Source of the DNA: Gyromitra esculenta
Taxonomy: Eukaryota > Ascomycota > Pezizomycetes > Pezizales > Discinaceae
Direction of reading: 5' to 3'
DNA length: 64,000 nucleotides
Assembly (NCBI GenBank): GCA_038503075.1
Contig: JBCAML010000008.1
Span: 558,001 to 622,000 of the forward strand
A program made the translations under genes and the position numbers. The notes under the pieces were generated by a model that was given only the letters and a program-made list of their open reading frames with translations, ran no database searches and was not told the DNA's origin. Shown here piece after piece: positions 36,544 to 47,582 of this stretch (the first letter of the stretch is position 1; every line of letters begins with the position of its first letter).

Positions 36544-37296
36544 ATGAAGACCGCAATGATATCAACGTTTTTCCTCAATATCCTCGGATATGTCGCTCAC
36601 TCCGCCGCAGCACCCCAGTCCACGACACCTGTGGGTACCTTCCGATTGAGAGTGTGGAATTACCCTCAATCGAATCCCCATTACGAAGGCTATGCCGAAT
36701 TGCATGCCGGACAAGTCTCTTTCCAAATAACTCCTAATTACGCGGGATTTGATGCGGTAATACGACCTTAGTTTCGCAATTGATAGCAATCCTCTTTATA
36801 GCTAACGATTTTATTCTCTAATATCAGTATCTCGATCCTACTACCCCTGGGGCGATTCGTGAATCTGCCAGTGGATTATGGGGAGCCCTCATCCCAACAG
36901 GTACTGCCGGATGGCACTCCTTCCAGTTCATCTCAGACCCCACGGTAAGCCAAGCAACCCCGATCCATTTCTCGAGACGTAGCTCTGATAATGGGATTCC
37001 CTCAAATAGACGCCAGGCGCTATCACGACGGGATTCAACTTCAAGCATCAAACGTGCGGGAACTGCGGTGGCATCTATCTCGATAATAGGGTATCGAATG
37101 ATGATCTCAACCCTACCAGCTTTGTGATTGCCCCTAATACAGATCCAACTTTGGCTGGGAGCTGGAGCGTAAGTGCACTTATTTCCCCGCTTGGAAGTGA
37201 CGCATCATGCTAACTGTGAGTGTGAAGGTATACTACACCAACTATACTGAAAATACCATTCCTGTTGGAAGTCACGCGGTTTCGCTCTTGCAGTAG
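36544..37296 (+). CDS. Small secreted protein of unknown function
   Basis: Four exons (36544-36756, 36828-36944, 37010-37168, 37228-37296) join in frame to 185 aa; all introns are 59-71 nt with consensus borders. The N-terminus MKTAMISTFFLNILGYVAHSAAA is a signal peptide with a likely cut after AHSAAA. The mature part looks like a small beta-rich domain: TFRLRVWNYPQSNPHYEGY, AGQVSFQITPNYAGFDAY, SGLWGALIPTGTAGWHSFQF, FKHQTCGNCGGIYLDNRV, ending YYTNYTENTIPVGSHAVSLLQ. The paired Cys in TCGNCGG may form a disulfide. No GPI signal or transmembrane segment follows, so it is probably extracellular. I do not recognise the family; a secreted effector-like or wall-associated role is possible but not shown. 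Neighbouring DNA is gene-poor. Confidence 0.78.
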
Positions 37297-40221
37297 AATT
37301 GAGGTTGTATAAATTGTCTGCGAGGCTACGATAGGGGTGAATGAAATATTAGTGGAGACAGATATATATGCTCATAGTCTTTGACTGGAAAACATGTAAC
37401 TTAGGACCGAACCTTTAATCTTCTATCCTTAGCTTTTGGGGTCGAATTTCGCGAATTGTCCATTATCCGACTCGGATTCTCGAGAGTGCAGAAGGATCGA
37501 TATGCAAAACCAGAGACTGTGTTTTATACTCTGTCTTATAAGAATTGGTTGACGCTCACAAAACTTCCCTTCCATTGCTTGACATTATCTCCGTCACTTT
37601 TTCGTTTGCATTGTTACTGCCGTTTAAGAACGCAAGATCTCTCCCCAGAGGCCCTACCCTCACATACCCATGAAAAGAATCACCCAGTCATAGATTTTTT
37701 TAGAGCAATCGATCCTGTCGATCGGCCTGGCCCATCAAATTTTCTAAGACGGGGTAGGTGAAATACCACTAAAATTAACACCGATTATGGTAGCAGAGAG
37801 TTGCTCATGAGATTTATTGATGAGACATCCTCTGCCGTATGAGTGAGTTCTGATGTCTCCAGAGAGAGGAACGCTAAAGGACGGTTTAAAGGTTCTCTGA
37901 GTGTCAAACAGTGCACCACCAAGGATTTTTCTGAAGCAACTCACATATTCCCCTCAGTATGATAACAGAACGATGGAGTTAGCTGGCAAGAGCTCGAGGT
38001 TAGAGAGCTCTATCCTCAAAGAGATATATCCTAATGGATGCTCGATCACACGACCAGGGATGGAATTTTATCCTACCAGCAGTCCATAAAGTATAGTCAA
38101 CATAAAGCCCACCTCCAACCTAAGATTGTCTCATGCCCAAACGTTAACACGAGTGTCAAGTTTTGTCTTAAATGTCAACAAAAGCCCCGCGGCCGGGGCG
38201 GGACTCAGGTCAGTGTATACAAGCCGCCTCGGATCAACAATACCCGTACCAGCACCGAGAGCAACGCCTATCAATTCCATCGGTACACAAAACCCACTCC
38301 TGTTCAGCGACTTACGTAAACCCATTAAGGATGATAGGATTCCTGATATTTCACCCACCTTCCAGTACTGAATCACGATCAATCACCCGTGCCAATGCCC
38401 GTGAAATACCATTAATACTATCCAAAACTAGATGACAAACCAATAGGGATATATTTCTAGAGTAGGTGATCTTTGTATGTGTGTATGTGTGTATGTGTAT
38501 AAGAACCTGATATTGTAACCATAGTGCTTGCTAGCCTATCCTTACCCTACCTTTTACGATTACTAGAGACGTTCCGGGACAAAGGGGGGAAAGGGAAGAA
38601 CTGTTGGTGAGGAGAAAAGCACCTTTCGCTGAAAGCCCTTCATCCCCGTAGGAAACAGCAACCGCTGGCACTCCGCGTCAGAACAATTGCAACGCAGAGC
38701 CAAATTTAGCCAGCAGACTGACTCCATTGTGGCACTCCGAACTAGAGAGAACTATTCGATGGAAGAATTTGGATTGAATGAGTGAGTGAGGAGATATGAC
38801 TCGCAGCCTCCTATCATGCGTAGCACTCTTTGACAAGTGGTACTGGAACTGTTCACGATTCAAAAAAAAAAGGCTTGGCAGCTTTTTTCAGCCCGCCGCC
38901 CCCTACAAGTTACCACCACTCCGAGCGTCTATTCGCCTGTAGTCTTCTCCTTTGTCGCAGTAAACTACAAATATACATAATATAGACACTTAACAAACAA
39001 ACCGATAGGCAAGCCATCAAGCCTTGAAACCCCAGAGCTCGAGGGCACCAACCGAATATTCGTCTCCATCGTTTCGTCTCAGTTTTACCCTCCCTGATCA
39101 ATACACGCTCCAAGTTGCATGATCCATCTTTATTTAGCATCATACCTACGCACTCGACCCATTGTCCGGACAACCTTATCAAATCCTCCCCCCTTTCGCA
39201 TAACACTACCCTTAACTGGAACTGGGCCCCAGAAGCGCCTCTTAATCAAAAAGGCTTGTCTCGCAGTACAAAGCTATTCTACATCGATAAAAAATATGTG
39301 GCGACCATGGACGACCCGGAATAAAAAGTCAAAACACATACCCGGCGATCTAACTTTCCGTGCTCTCCTTCCCACAAGAGGTCAGTGCACGTTGGCAGCG
39401 ACAAAACCAAGGTCTGCGGAACGACTAACGCAGCCCAATATGTAGCAAGATAAGACAATAATACATGGTGTGAAAAAAAAAAGATAGGTACCAGCTTTCA
39501 AGGTCGTGGTGGTATCCCCCCCGCATTCAACTTCCTAACAGATGGGGAGATAATAGGCGAACACGCCAGCGGACTGCCATTGATACATGTAATATCTCCA
39601 ACTGGCGAATAGGAAGGTAACTTTGTGATATAACTTTTTTCTTACGGAAGGAGTAACAAAATCCACAGCACCAAGAGCAATGTCCGGAGAGCCATTTTTG
39701 TCCATCAAATATATTTTTCGAATTGATGGAAATATAGAGCACGTAACAATACCGCGGGAATACGTTCTCCGCGGCATAATACTAAAAAACAGGGCTCATA
39801 ATACACAAATAGCATCAAACCTCCCGTACGTATGACACATCCATATCTTCGTCTCTCTCCCGCAGCTTTTTATCTTAAGAGAAAGAAACAAAAGAATAAA
39901 AAATAAAGCCCTTGAAAAAGCACGCAAAAAATAAACGCGATGCAGATTCTCCCCGCAAACCCTCAAACAAGTCTTTCTATAACTAGCCATCTGCCTCCTC
40001 CAGGCAAATACCTCATTACCACAATCGTAAAAGTCCGAGACGAAAAAAATAAGTCTCAATGATCCGTTTTCCCAAATGAATGAATGAATGCAAAACCCGC
40101 AGCCAAACCCAAAACAAAAGAAATTGAATAAAAAATGACGCAAAACAGAAGATGCAAAAAAAATACAATGCCATTAAAAGTGCCTTATACAAATCCCCAG
40201 CCGAAAATTGGAGTCATTGCT
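37297..40221. other. Intergenic, gene-poor
   Basis: About 2.9 kb with no supported gene. A (TGTA/TGTG) microsatellite lies at 38473-38500, short A-runs near 38861 and 39472, and a TACATGTA at 39584. Short minus-strand frames at 37744-37944 and 38131-38382 look faintly protein-like but match no family I know. Confidence 0.45.
38473..38500. repeat. TGTATGTG microsatellite
   Basis: Three near-identical copies of GTATGTGT in tandem within intergenic DNA. Confidence 0.7.
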
Positions 40222-40992
40222 TTATAGCATGAAGAAAAACAAGGCAGCAACTCCTGCCGCAGCTCCAGCTTCAACCCCACGGACCTTCAGCCCGTTCACT
40301 CCATTGGTGCCTTGCAGCACGGATGGTCCAGTAGAACTTGACGAAGAAGCACTGGTCGTAGTTGAAGGGGTCACGTCGGCCGTCTCAACGACAACTGTGA
40401 CCTCGGTGGTGGTCGAGGGCTCTCCGTTTTCGCCAGTGACGGTTCGTGTAACCTTTGTGGTGAATGAAGTCGTCGATTTTGACAATGATTGGGAAGTGGT
40501 GGGTGCAGTAGGTGTGCCACTACTACTTGTCTGTCCATTACTGGTAGCTGTGGAAGTTGAAGTTGAGGTAGCAGTAGCAGTAGAAGTTCCAGTCGTGGGG
40601 GTTGTGGTAGTCGTTCCAGTAGTTGTTGTGGTAACAGAGGTAGGCTCCCTTGGGGTGGTGGTTGACGAGTGTGATGTAGGTGGAGGAGTCGTCGTTGAAC
40701 GAGTAGTGGTCGTCAAAGTGGTGTTGGTTGATTGACGCTTAGCCAAAAGGACTATTGCGGACGCGTCAGCGGCCCGTTCCCGGTGGACAGCTTCGAGAGC
40801 CGTTCGGTCGCCGGGAAATATACCGTGCTTGAATTTCCCGTCGTTGTAATCGTGCAGGGCAGCATGGAGGATCTCATCAGGAACGTCTCTCGCTAGTTCC
40901 AGTAGCTGCTCCTGGTCCGCAAGGATCATGGGGGACAGGAAGAGCAGCACGAAGAGCAGCGAGGCGATGACTGAGATACCATGACGAGCCAT
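40222..40992 (-). CDS. GPI-anchored Ser/Thr-rich cell-surface protein
   Basis: A single-exon frame of 256 aa. The N-terminus MARHGISVIASLLFVLLFLSPMILA is a signal peptide. It is followed by an ordered domain of about 60 residues (EQLLELARDVPDEILHAALH, DYNDGKFKHGIFPGDRTALE, READASAI-like stretch ending LLAKRQ). Residues about 90-235 are a Ser/Thr/Pro-rich mucin region with short TTTT/TSTAT repeats, expected to be heavily O-mannosylated. The end (GTNGVNGLKVRGVEAGAAAG then VAALFFFML) has the small-residue site plus hydrophobic tail of a GPI signal. It would be a client of the GPI11 and PMI pathways also encoded here. Function unknown; wall or plasma-membrane location inferred. The 175-codon frame on the other strand is a repeat-driven shadow. 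Confidence 0.78.
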   Translation of the reverse strand: MARHGISVIASLLFVLLFLSPMILADQEQLLELARDVPDEILHAALHDYNDGKFKHGIFPGDRTALEAVHRERAADASAIVLLAKRQSTNTTLTTTTRSTTTPPPTSHSSTTTPREPTSVTTTTTGTTTTTPTTGTSTATATSTSTSTATSNGQTSSSGTPTAPTTSQSLSKSTTSFTTKVTRTVTGENGEPSTTTEVTVVVETADVTPSTTTSASSSSSTGPSVLQGTNGVNGLKVRGVEAGAAAGVAALFFFML

Positions 40993-43900
40993 TGCAACGA
41001 TTGGGATGGAGGGAGGAGGAGGAGGAGGAGGAGAGAGATAAAATCAAGGATAACTTCTCGTGGAGAAATAATATAAAGAAAACTCGTGAGTGATCGTGAG
41101 ATTTCTTTTTCTCTTTCTTTCTTTTTTTCTTTCAATATCCAAGGAGGTTGACCGGAAAGACTGTGCAAGGCTCTGGGAAGTGAAGACTTTATGTTAGCCT
41201 GCGGCCCGCTTCATATGTATCAATCGATCAGAGGCTGAAAAAACTGCGAGTAGCATCGAAGATACGCATCAAATTCCCAAAAAAGAAAACACGCGTGAGC
41301 TGTTAAGGTAGGCGCGAGTTTCAGATGAGAAGCATGCAGCTTCTAGCGTTGGGAAAACAACCACGATGCAAGGCCCACCCCACCACAAACACCACCACCA
41401 GTAATAACTTGGAAAGGGGTGTCTTTACCTCAATGAAGATGTCCTGTTTGACGCAGTGGGAAAGGGCAAAAAAAAAAAAGTAAAAAAGCGAGTGGTGCAC
41501 AAGTCTCAAGTCCTACTAACGCTCAATTGACTGAGGATGCAGGCAGAGAACAATGGGATAGGTAGAGATAGAGAGAGATAGCAAAAGGCTGGCTGGAAGC
41601 GAACGAGGGTGAGAGAGGAAGAGGGAGGAAGGATGGGACGGGACAAAGGGGATCCAAGACTGCAGGATCTATAAGTACATGTATGGACGAATTAACCCCT
41701 GTCGCAGTGTCGGAAGCGAGAAAACATTTCGAATTTCGGGAAGTCTGTTTCTATTTTGTTTTTTTTGGTCACCTTTCGGGCTGTGTAAATGTCTAGGCTC
41801 ACTTGCCCGTTCCCCTCCCACGCGTCCATTCAGCCAACAGTTTGGCTTCAACAGCCCACACCCTTGCAGTGATTCCCTGCAGCTCCACGAATCTCAACGT
41901 CATCATTGGATGCTCGAAGAGAAAGCCGACTTTGCTTTCTTGGCTCAGGAACAAGCAGTAGGGCTCGCCGCTTCTAATTTTACTCTTTCCTCTTAAGATG
42001 TGATCAAAGACGTTCGTAGCGTTTCTTACCGTAGACGGTGAGAATAATCCAAGGTTGGGACGGGCGAACAGACCTTAGAAAAAAGAAAAAATCGAGTAAC
42101 GCCGAACCGTCTCTACAAAGAGGAAGGCGTGGTATTTATGCCTCATCAGCTCGTACTCTGATTTTTAGAGATAGTGGATGAAGCGGTATTCGGTTCAGCC
42201 ACCTGGGTGCTATGTCTCATTCGCACACAATAAGAAAGCGCCTCGCTCTCTTTGGGCAAAACGATTTCAACGGTTCGTTATTAAATTTGGTTCAACTGAA
42301 GCCCTAAGGCGATGTTAAAAAGGGACTACTGAATTCGGTTCGAGGCGCAGTTCACGAAGGTCTGACTGGCTTACAGGAAAGACATGGGGTCAGTTTGTGT
42401 GAATGCGTTTGGCGATTACGAGCAGTGGCTAGCCCGCCTACCCAAGTCAGCATCGTCAAGAGTAAGAGGAAAAGGAAACATCAGCCCTAAATCCACCACG
42501 TACCTCCCGGCACATTTCGTCAATTCTTCGTACTTAAGCGATTAAGCTACACGTGTCTGTGTCCTCTACTCCGCCAATAAACTATGTCAACGTCCAAAAG
42601 ACAGCGTGGATACCCGATCCGCCTGCTAGGTAGCCGGAACGCAGAGTAGGTAAGACCAGCTTTGGTAGAAGCACAAGTATCAGTTTATCAAATTGACCTG
42701 TTTCTTGCAGTTGCTCTTGATATGTGCATAGGTAGCCCAGTTTAGAGGTACATGATGCTACAACGTAAAGAGCAGAGGACAACGAAGGCTTTCTGAGTGA
42801 TCCGGATTTTCTTCCAAAACCAAGTTTGCGCCACGGAAGATTACCGTGGTGGTGTCGGTCTCCTCCCGGAATTTGTGACGTGCGTAGATGTCTCGGCCAA
42901 TAGGATCCCGATATCCTCGACCCTGTAGAACTCCCCTGCAGAGTTACACACACAGCTTCGCGATGTGACATCTTCGCTGAATACAAAATGCATACTTCTC
43001 TTAAGAACTCTGCATTAAATAAACCCCATCTTTTAATAAAATGACTTTATATTTGAAAGCGAACGATTCCCAGTATCGCAGGGGAGGGATCCGATTCGCC
43101 ACACCTCTTTTCCCCAGTGAAACCAGATTATGCCGATTTTACAAACAACATGGTGTTTTGCACACTGAATGACTCAAGCACTTCCTTTTTACCATATCGA
43201 TTCATAGCCTAGCTATATAAACCACACTGTTTTTTTTCTTGTGCTCCCGTTTCATATTCTGAGTAACTCTCACTTCGCGCTTGTCCCACCTTTTTTCGTG
43301 GACACGAACGAACCTCGAGATGAGGCGTCGAGATGCAGATCACCATGAAATATCATTGGCTCCAGGGGTGAGTGGTGGTATGTGCTCACCACCCACTCCG
43401 TCCTGTCTATTAATACACCCCCTCCAGATTTGAATCTGGAGCACCGACGCGACAATAAATACCCCACGTCTCCATCACCGAATCGCAGGATTTCCAGAAT
43501 GGAATATGCGTCTGCATCGGGCCTTGGAGCCACTCTCCCATAAATAGAAACGGGGAGAGGAACGTGGTCGCCCAGGCAACCCCCCGAGAGGGGGGCTGAT
43601 CATTTTCATAGGGTATCACTCGCACACACTCACACACGCGTGCGCGCACACCGTGATCATCGAGTGATCGGCCAACTTTCGCTGAATTCCTTTTCTGCAA
43701 ATGGAGGGTTTGAACGGGTGGTACCTATTTATACCTGTGGGAACTGCCCACCTGATCGGGTGTGCTTCTCGAAGTATCCCCCTTTTTTTTTCCCACCCTC
43801 CCCTTTCTTTCTCTTATATTCTCCGAGACGTGCAAAACGAGGCCTTGTTTTCTCAACGGGGGTTTCCCCCGGGGCGATGTAATAGCTACGTGTGCTCTAC

Positions 43901-44395
43901 TAATCCTATTAAACCAGGGTTATGACCCTTTGGACACACACCCGAAATCTCCATGTTCTGGATCGCGGGGCGATATTAGACAGGGTACTGACTAAGATAT
44001 TTTCCGAGAAATAGAGTAGAGAGAGAGACAGTGATTGGATGGTCGGGCTAGCTATTTAATGGACCGAGGGCTGCATATATTTTTTAGTTAGATATCTCGT
44101 ATGCTCGGGCCGTAACCAGCGGTTGGACTGATCCAGGGTGTGGGTGAATTCCCAGAGGTGGTCAGTGACCTGAGGGAGGGTCTGAGAATCGAGCGCGACG
44201 GGCGGGATTCAGATCATGCGAAAGAGGATGGATGTTGCGATGTCGAAGGCAGAATTGGTTCTGTCATGAGCCGTTGATCGCACTAGTCACAGCTTACCGT
44301 CTTTCTCAGCAGCAACAAGTAGTTGGGGATGGATGATGGTGTCCAAGTGTGCGCTGATGGGGGGAATCACTGGTCTCGCTAGCAGCAACGAAGCC
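40993..44395. other. Intergenic, gene-poor
   Basis: About 3.4 kb without a supported gene. Features are a GGA repeat at 41011-41034 upstream of the wall-protein gene, CT-rich and A-rich runs, a TACATGTA at 41676, and a short perfect hairpin CCCCCC-GAGA-GGGGGG at 43580-43595. Open frames up to 134 codons carry no motif. Confidence 0.45.
41011..41034. repeat. GGA trinucleotide repeat
   Basis: Consecutive GGA/AGG units about 20-40 bp upstream of the wall-protein start codon (on its 5' side). Probably part of the 5' leader or core promoter. Confidence 0.6.
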
Positions 44396-44518
44396 ATATA
44401 CTCGTAGATGACTGACGTTTGTGCACCGGGCTGGCCCGTGCCCCATACGCTTTTTGCAATTTTGTATGGTATGCAGAGCCAACCCGATGCAAAAACGTCA
44501 GTCAATTACGAGTATATA
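44396..44518. repeat. Foldback (long inverted repeat), about 120 nt
   Basis: The left arm starts ATATACTCGTA, then TGACTGACGTTT, TGCA, CGGG, TGGC. The reverse complement of the right arm, which ends near 44516, carries the same blocks in order with only scattered substitutions, most of them C/T. The two arms meet near 44455, so the whole stretch can fold into one long imperfect hairpin. No protein is encoded. It could be a small MITE or a hairpin RNA precursor. Confidence 0.75.
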
Positions 44519-46408
44519 TAGCTCGAGAAAGCACGACAGTGTCAGCTGGCTGGCTGGTTGGCTGGCCAATTCACTCGTGATTCTTCGCCTCAGTGTTGCT
44601 TACCATTCTTGTGGAAGCCGTTTTCGCACATGAGACTCAGCGGGATTTTACTTGCTAGATGGTCAGACTAATGGAGAGATGTGTTCATCTAGCCTAAAAC
44701 ATAATGATCAGCTCAATTCTCGCTATAGAAGAATAGAAGCTTTTGTTTGGGTTTCACTGCTCGTTGTGTATTGGGACCGGTACATTCAACCAAGTACCTA
44801 TAATACTGTAGCATGGCTTGTTACACAGATACATATGCCGTCACTCGATGAGTTTCAAACCTCTGATATAGTTGTTTTTCGTTTCTGCAGAGAGGCCTTC
44901 TCTGTGGATCAAAGGATATCAACAGTCATGGGGGAGCGGAATGGGCCCTTAAACGATCATTTTTTGTGTAAGGAATTGATGATGTGGGAGGACTATAAAA
45001 CAAATATCTGCGTTTAGTGAAAGGTATAAATTCGGGTACTATGCTTTCCAGAGCTATAGAAGTCGTCTCCGAAGCCTGTAAGGCCAGCCATGGGATTTCG
45101 GAACATAAGGTGCACGATTGTGGCGATGGTGGTGTTCTCGAGAGGGAGATCGTATCTGGTGGATTGACCGCAACCAGAAAACGTACGTCTCGAGCCCCTG
45201 CTTTATCTCTTGCTACGCTGTGGAACTTTGGGGGTAGTCGATCCCCGACTAGCAGTTTGAGAACTATGATCTTAGTGGAACATGTGTTGATGGATAGTTT
45301 CTTTTTGTGAAAATCACGAGTGAGAGGAGTTTATAAAATGGCTCATGGGTGATGCCGAATGGTTGATGGACCTGGGCCGAGGTATTTGGAGTGGCTGATG
45401 GTAGGATATCTATACTTCATAGATAAATAATATCGATTACAATCCTCTGTATATACTTACACTCTATACTCGAGTTCTTATGAATTTTCGAATGGAGGTA
45501 TCGTGCGCGTCAACCACAACCGCTAAGTAAATACGAAGGGCCATTTGAAAATTCGATATTAAAATTATAATTCTATCTACCAATCCCACATCAATGCTTC
45601 TAAACAGCACGATTAACGATATGCTCCTATAAGTTAGTACCTGACCCTACACTCCCCGACACTACCCCCGACACCCAACGAAAATTGCATGTAGTATATA
45701 CATCTATACCTATATACTAGATCGTTAGAAGGATATCCGACGTAAAACATGCAGCGAGAACATCAACGAGTTGTAAAGGGATAGTGCTCATATGTAAAAT
45801 TGATCTTTGAGTTCGGGTTATCATCACTGACCCGAAGGTCTGAGAGTGGTGCATGAAAACAGTATTTAATCATAGCGGGGTGGAGTGAGATGATGATGAA
45901 GAGAGTGAAGAGATTGCGGAACTAACCTGAAGGTTTATTTAATCGATCACCGGTATCTCCATCGCTGCCATTGGGAGTTTGAGATGGAATTGAGAGGTGG
46001 ATGTTGATGAAACGAAGACTGGTGGGGAGCAGAGAAAAAAAGATTATAACTGAGCGACCGGGTAACAACCCTAGACCCTAACTCCACCAAACACTAATTG
46101 GATCGGAAGAAGCAATAAACTCCAACATCACCGACTCAACTCTTATAGACACAATTAAAGAAATATACCTGATATCACTCGATTGCTGTCCCTGAAATCT
46201 GCTGCAAAATCTAAACTCCGCGATAGTCCCATTCCCGAGTGCTCTCCCCTGCCAAAACAATAAATCAGCAAGGGACATAAGGCACAAACACCTAGGTAAC
46301 CGCCGCGCCGCCTAAACCGATAACGAGCAACCTGGCCTCTTCGTCTACTTCGTGATATTCACTTGGCCCACCCATAACCCATACATTCACTCCCAAACCA
46401 ATGCAACG
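44519..46408. other. Intergenic, gene-poor, ERV41 promoter at its end
   Basis: No supported gene. Two consecutive plus-strand frames (44652-45017, 121 codons; 45017-45310, 97 codons) have no recognisable domain and no splice link. DNA from 45.4 to 46.0 kb is AT-rich. A CCCTAGACCCTAACTCC telobox-like motif is near 46068. Confidence 0.45.
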
Positions 46409-47582
46409 ATGAACGAAGAATTCTTTGGCGACAAGAAGGGCGGCCTCGCTGAGAGCGTGCGCACCTTTGATGCCTTCCGTGAGTACATGCATAGCTCTGT
46501 TCTGTCCTACACCTGTTTCTGTCCCTGGCAAGCTAACACCTCCACAGCCAAAACCCGACAATCCTACACGGCCCGCTCCTCGCGCGGCGGCATCGTGACA
46601 CTCGTCCTCCTGACCACCTGTCTCTGGCTCGCCTACTACGAACTATCCTCCCACCTCTCCGGCCATGAAGAACAACACTTCCTCGTCGAGCCCGGCATTG
46701 GCCATGAGATGCAAATCAACCTAGACATAACCGTCGCGATGCCGTGCGACTCGCTCCACATAAACGTGCAAGACGCAGCTGCCGACCGCATCATGGCCGG
46801 CGACCTCCTAACCAAAGACGCAACCGCCTTCGACGACACCAGCGCACACAGACTCGTCGAGATTGGCCGGCGCGAAGACCACGTCTACGACGTTCTTAAA
46901 AAGGCGCGAAAGTCCAAATTCGGAAAAACTAAATGGCCGAAAGGCGGTGATCGCAACTGCTGCAGAATATACGGTTCCATGGACGTAAACAGGGTTCAGG
47001 GCGACTTCCATATCACTGCCAAAGGCCATGGTTATTGGGACGGTGGAGCGCATATCGAGCATCAAAGCTTCAATTTCTCGCATGTTGTCAACGAGCTCTC
47101 GTTTGGCGAGTATTATCCAAAGCTGGTGAACCCGCTCGATGGCGTGGTGGCTACTACTGAGGAACACTTTTATAAGTTCCAGTACTACCTCTCTGTTGTT
47201 CCGACTATCTATGAGTCGTTTACGACTGGCCGTAGATTGGCTACGAATCAATATGCGGTTACGGAGCAGTCGAGGGCGGTTCCGGCGCATTTGGTCCCGG
47301 GGATCTTTTTCAAGTTTGATATTGAGCCGATTTCTTTGACGGTTACTGATTCGAGGACGCCGTTGATTCAGTTTGTTGTTAGGTTTGTTTACTGGGAGTT
47401 GGGCAGAGTAGTTTGGGGACATTTGCTAACGGTAATTCTACAGACTCGTCAATATCATCGGTGGTGTCCTAGTGAGCGGGGGCTGGATCTATAAGCTCAT
47501 GGGAATGGCAGCCAGTGTGTTCCACCGGAAGAAGCGAGATACGGAGGGTATGTTGAACGGGAGAGCTAAACACGAGGAATGA
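46409..47582 (+). CDS. ERV41: COPII vesicle cargo-receptor subunit Erv41 (ERGIC2 family)
   Basis: With Erv46, Erv41 forms an ER-Golgi cycling complex that packages and retrieves ER residents such as glucosidase I. Three exons (46409-46478, 46548-47382, 47444-47582) join in frame to 347 aa, close to yeast Erv41. The N-terminal cytosolic part is SVRTFDAFPKTRQSYTARSS, followed by a membrane segment GGIVTLVLLTTCLWLAYYEL. The large luminal domain includes INLDITVAMPCDSLHINVQD, CCRIYGSMDVNRVQGDFHIT, AKGHGYWDGG, FNFSHVVNELSFGEYYPKLV and FKFDIEPISL. The second membrane segment is LVNIIGGVLVSGGWIYKLMG, with a short charged tail. The Cys pair and the order of blocks are family hallmarks. ATG 46409 is the first in frame; a GTG-initiated extension upstream is not credible. 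Confidence 0.94.

Noticed and set aside
40208..40735. 175-codon Val-rich plus-strand frame
   Set aside because: Produced by the opposite strand of the Thr/Ser-rich repeat of the wall-protein gene.
43580..43595. Perfect CCCCCC-GAGA-GGGGGG hairpin as a terminator
   Set aside because: Rho-independent terminators are not a fungal nuclear mechanism and no gene ends nearby; left as a simple hairpin.
44652..45310. Two adjacent plus-strand frames as one gene
   Set aside because: No domain, weak codon character and no plausible splice link.
46808..47422. 204-codon minus-strand frame
   Set aside because: Antisense shadow of ERV41 exon 2.
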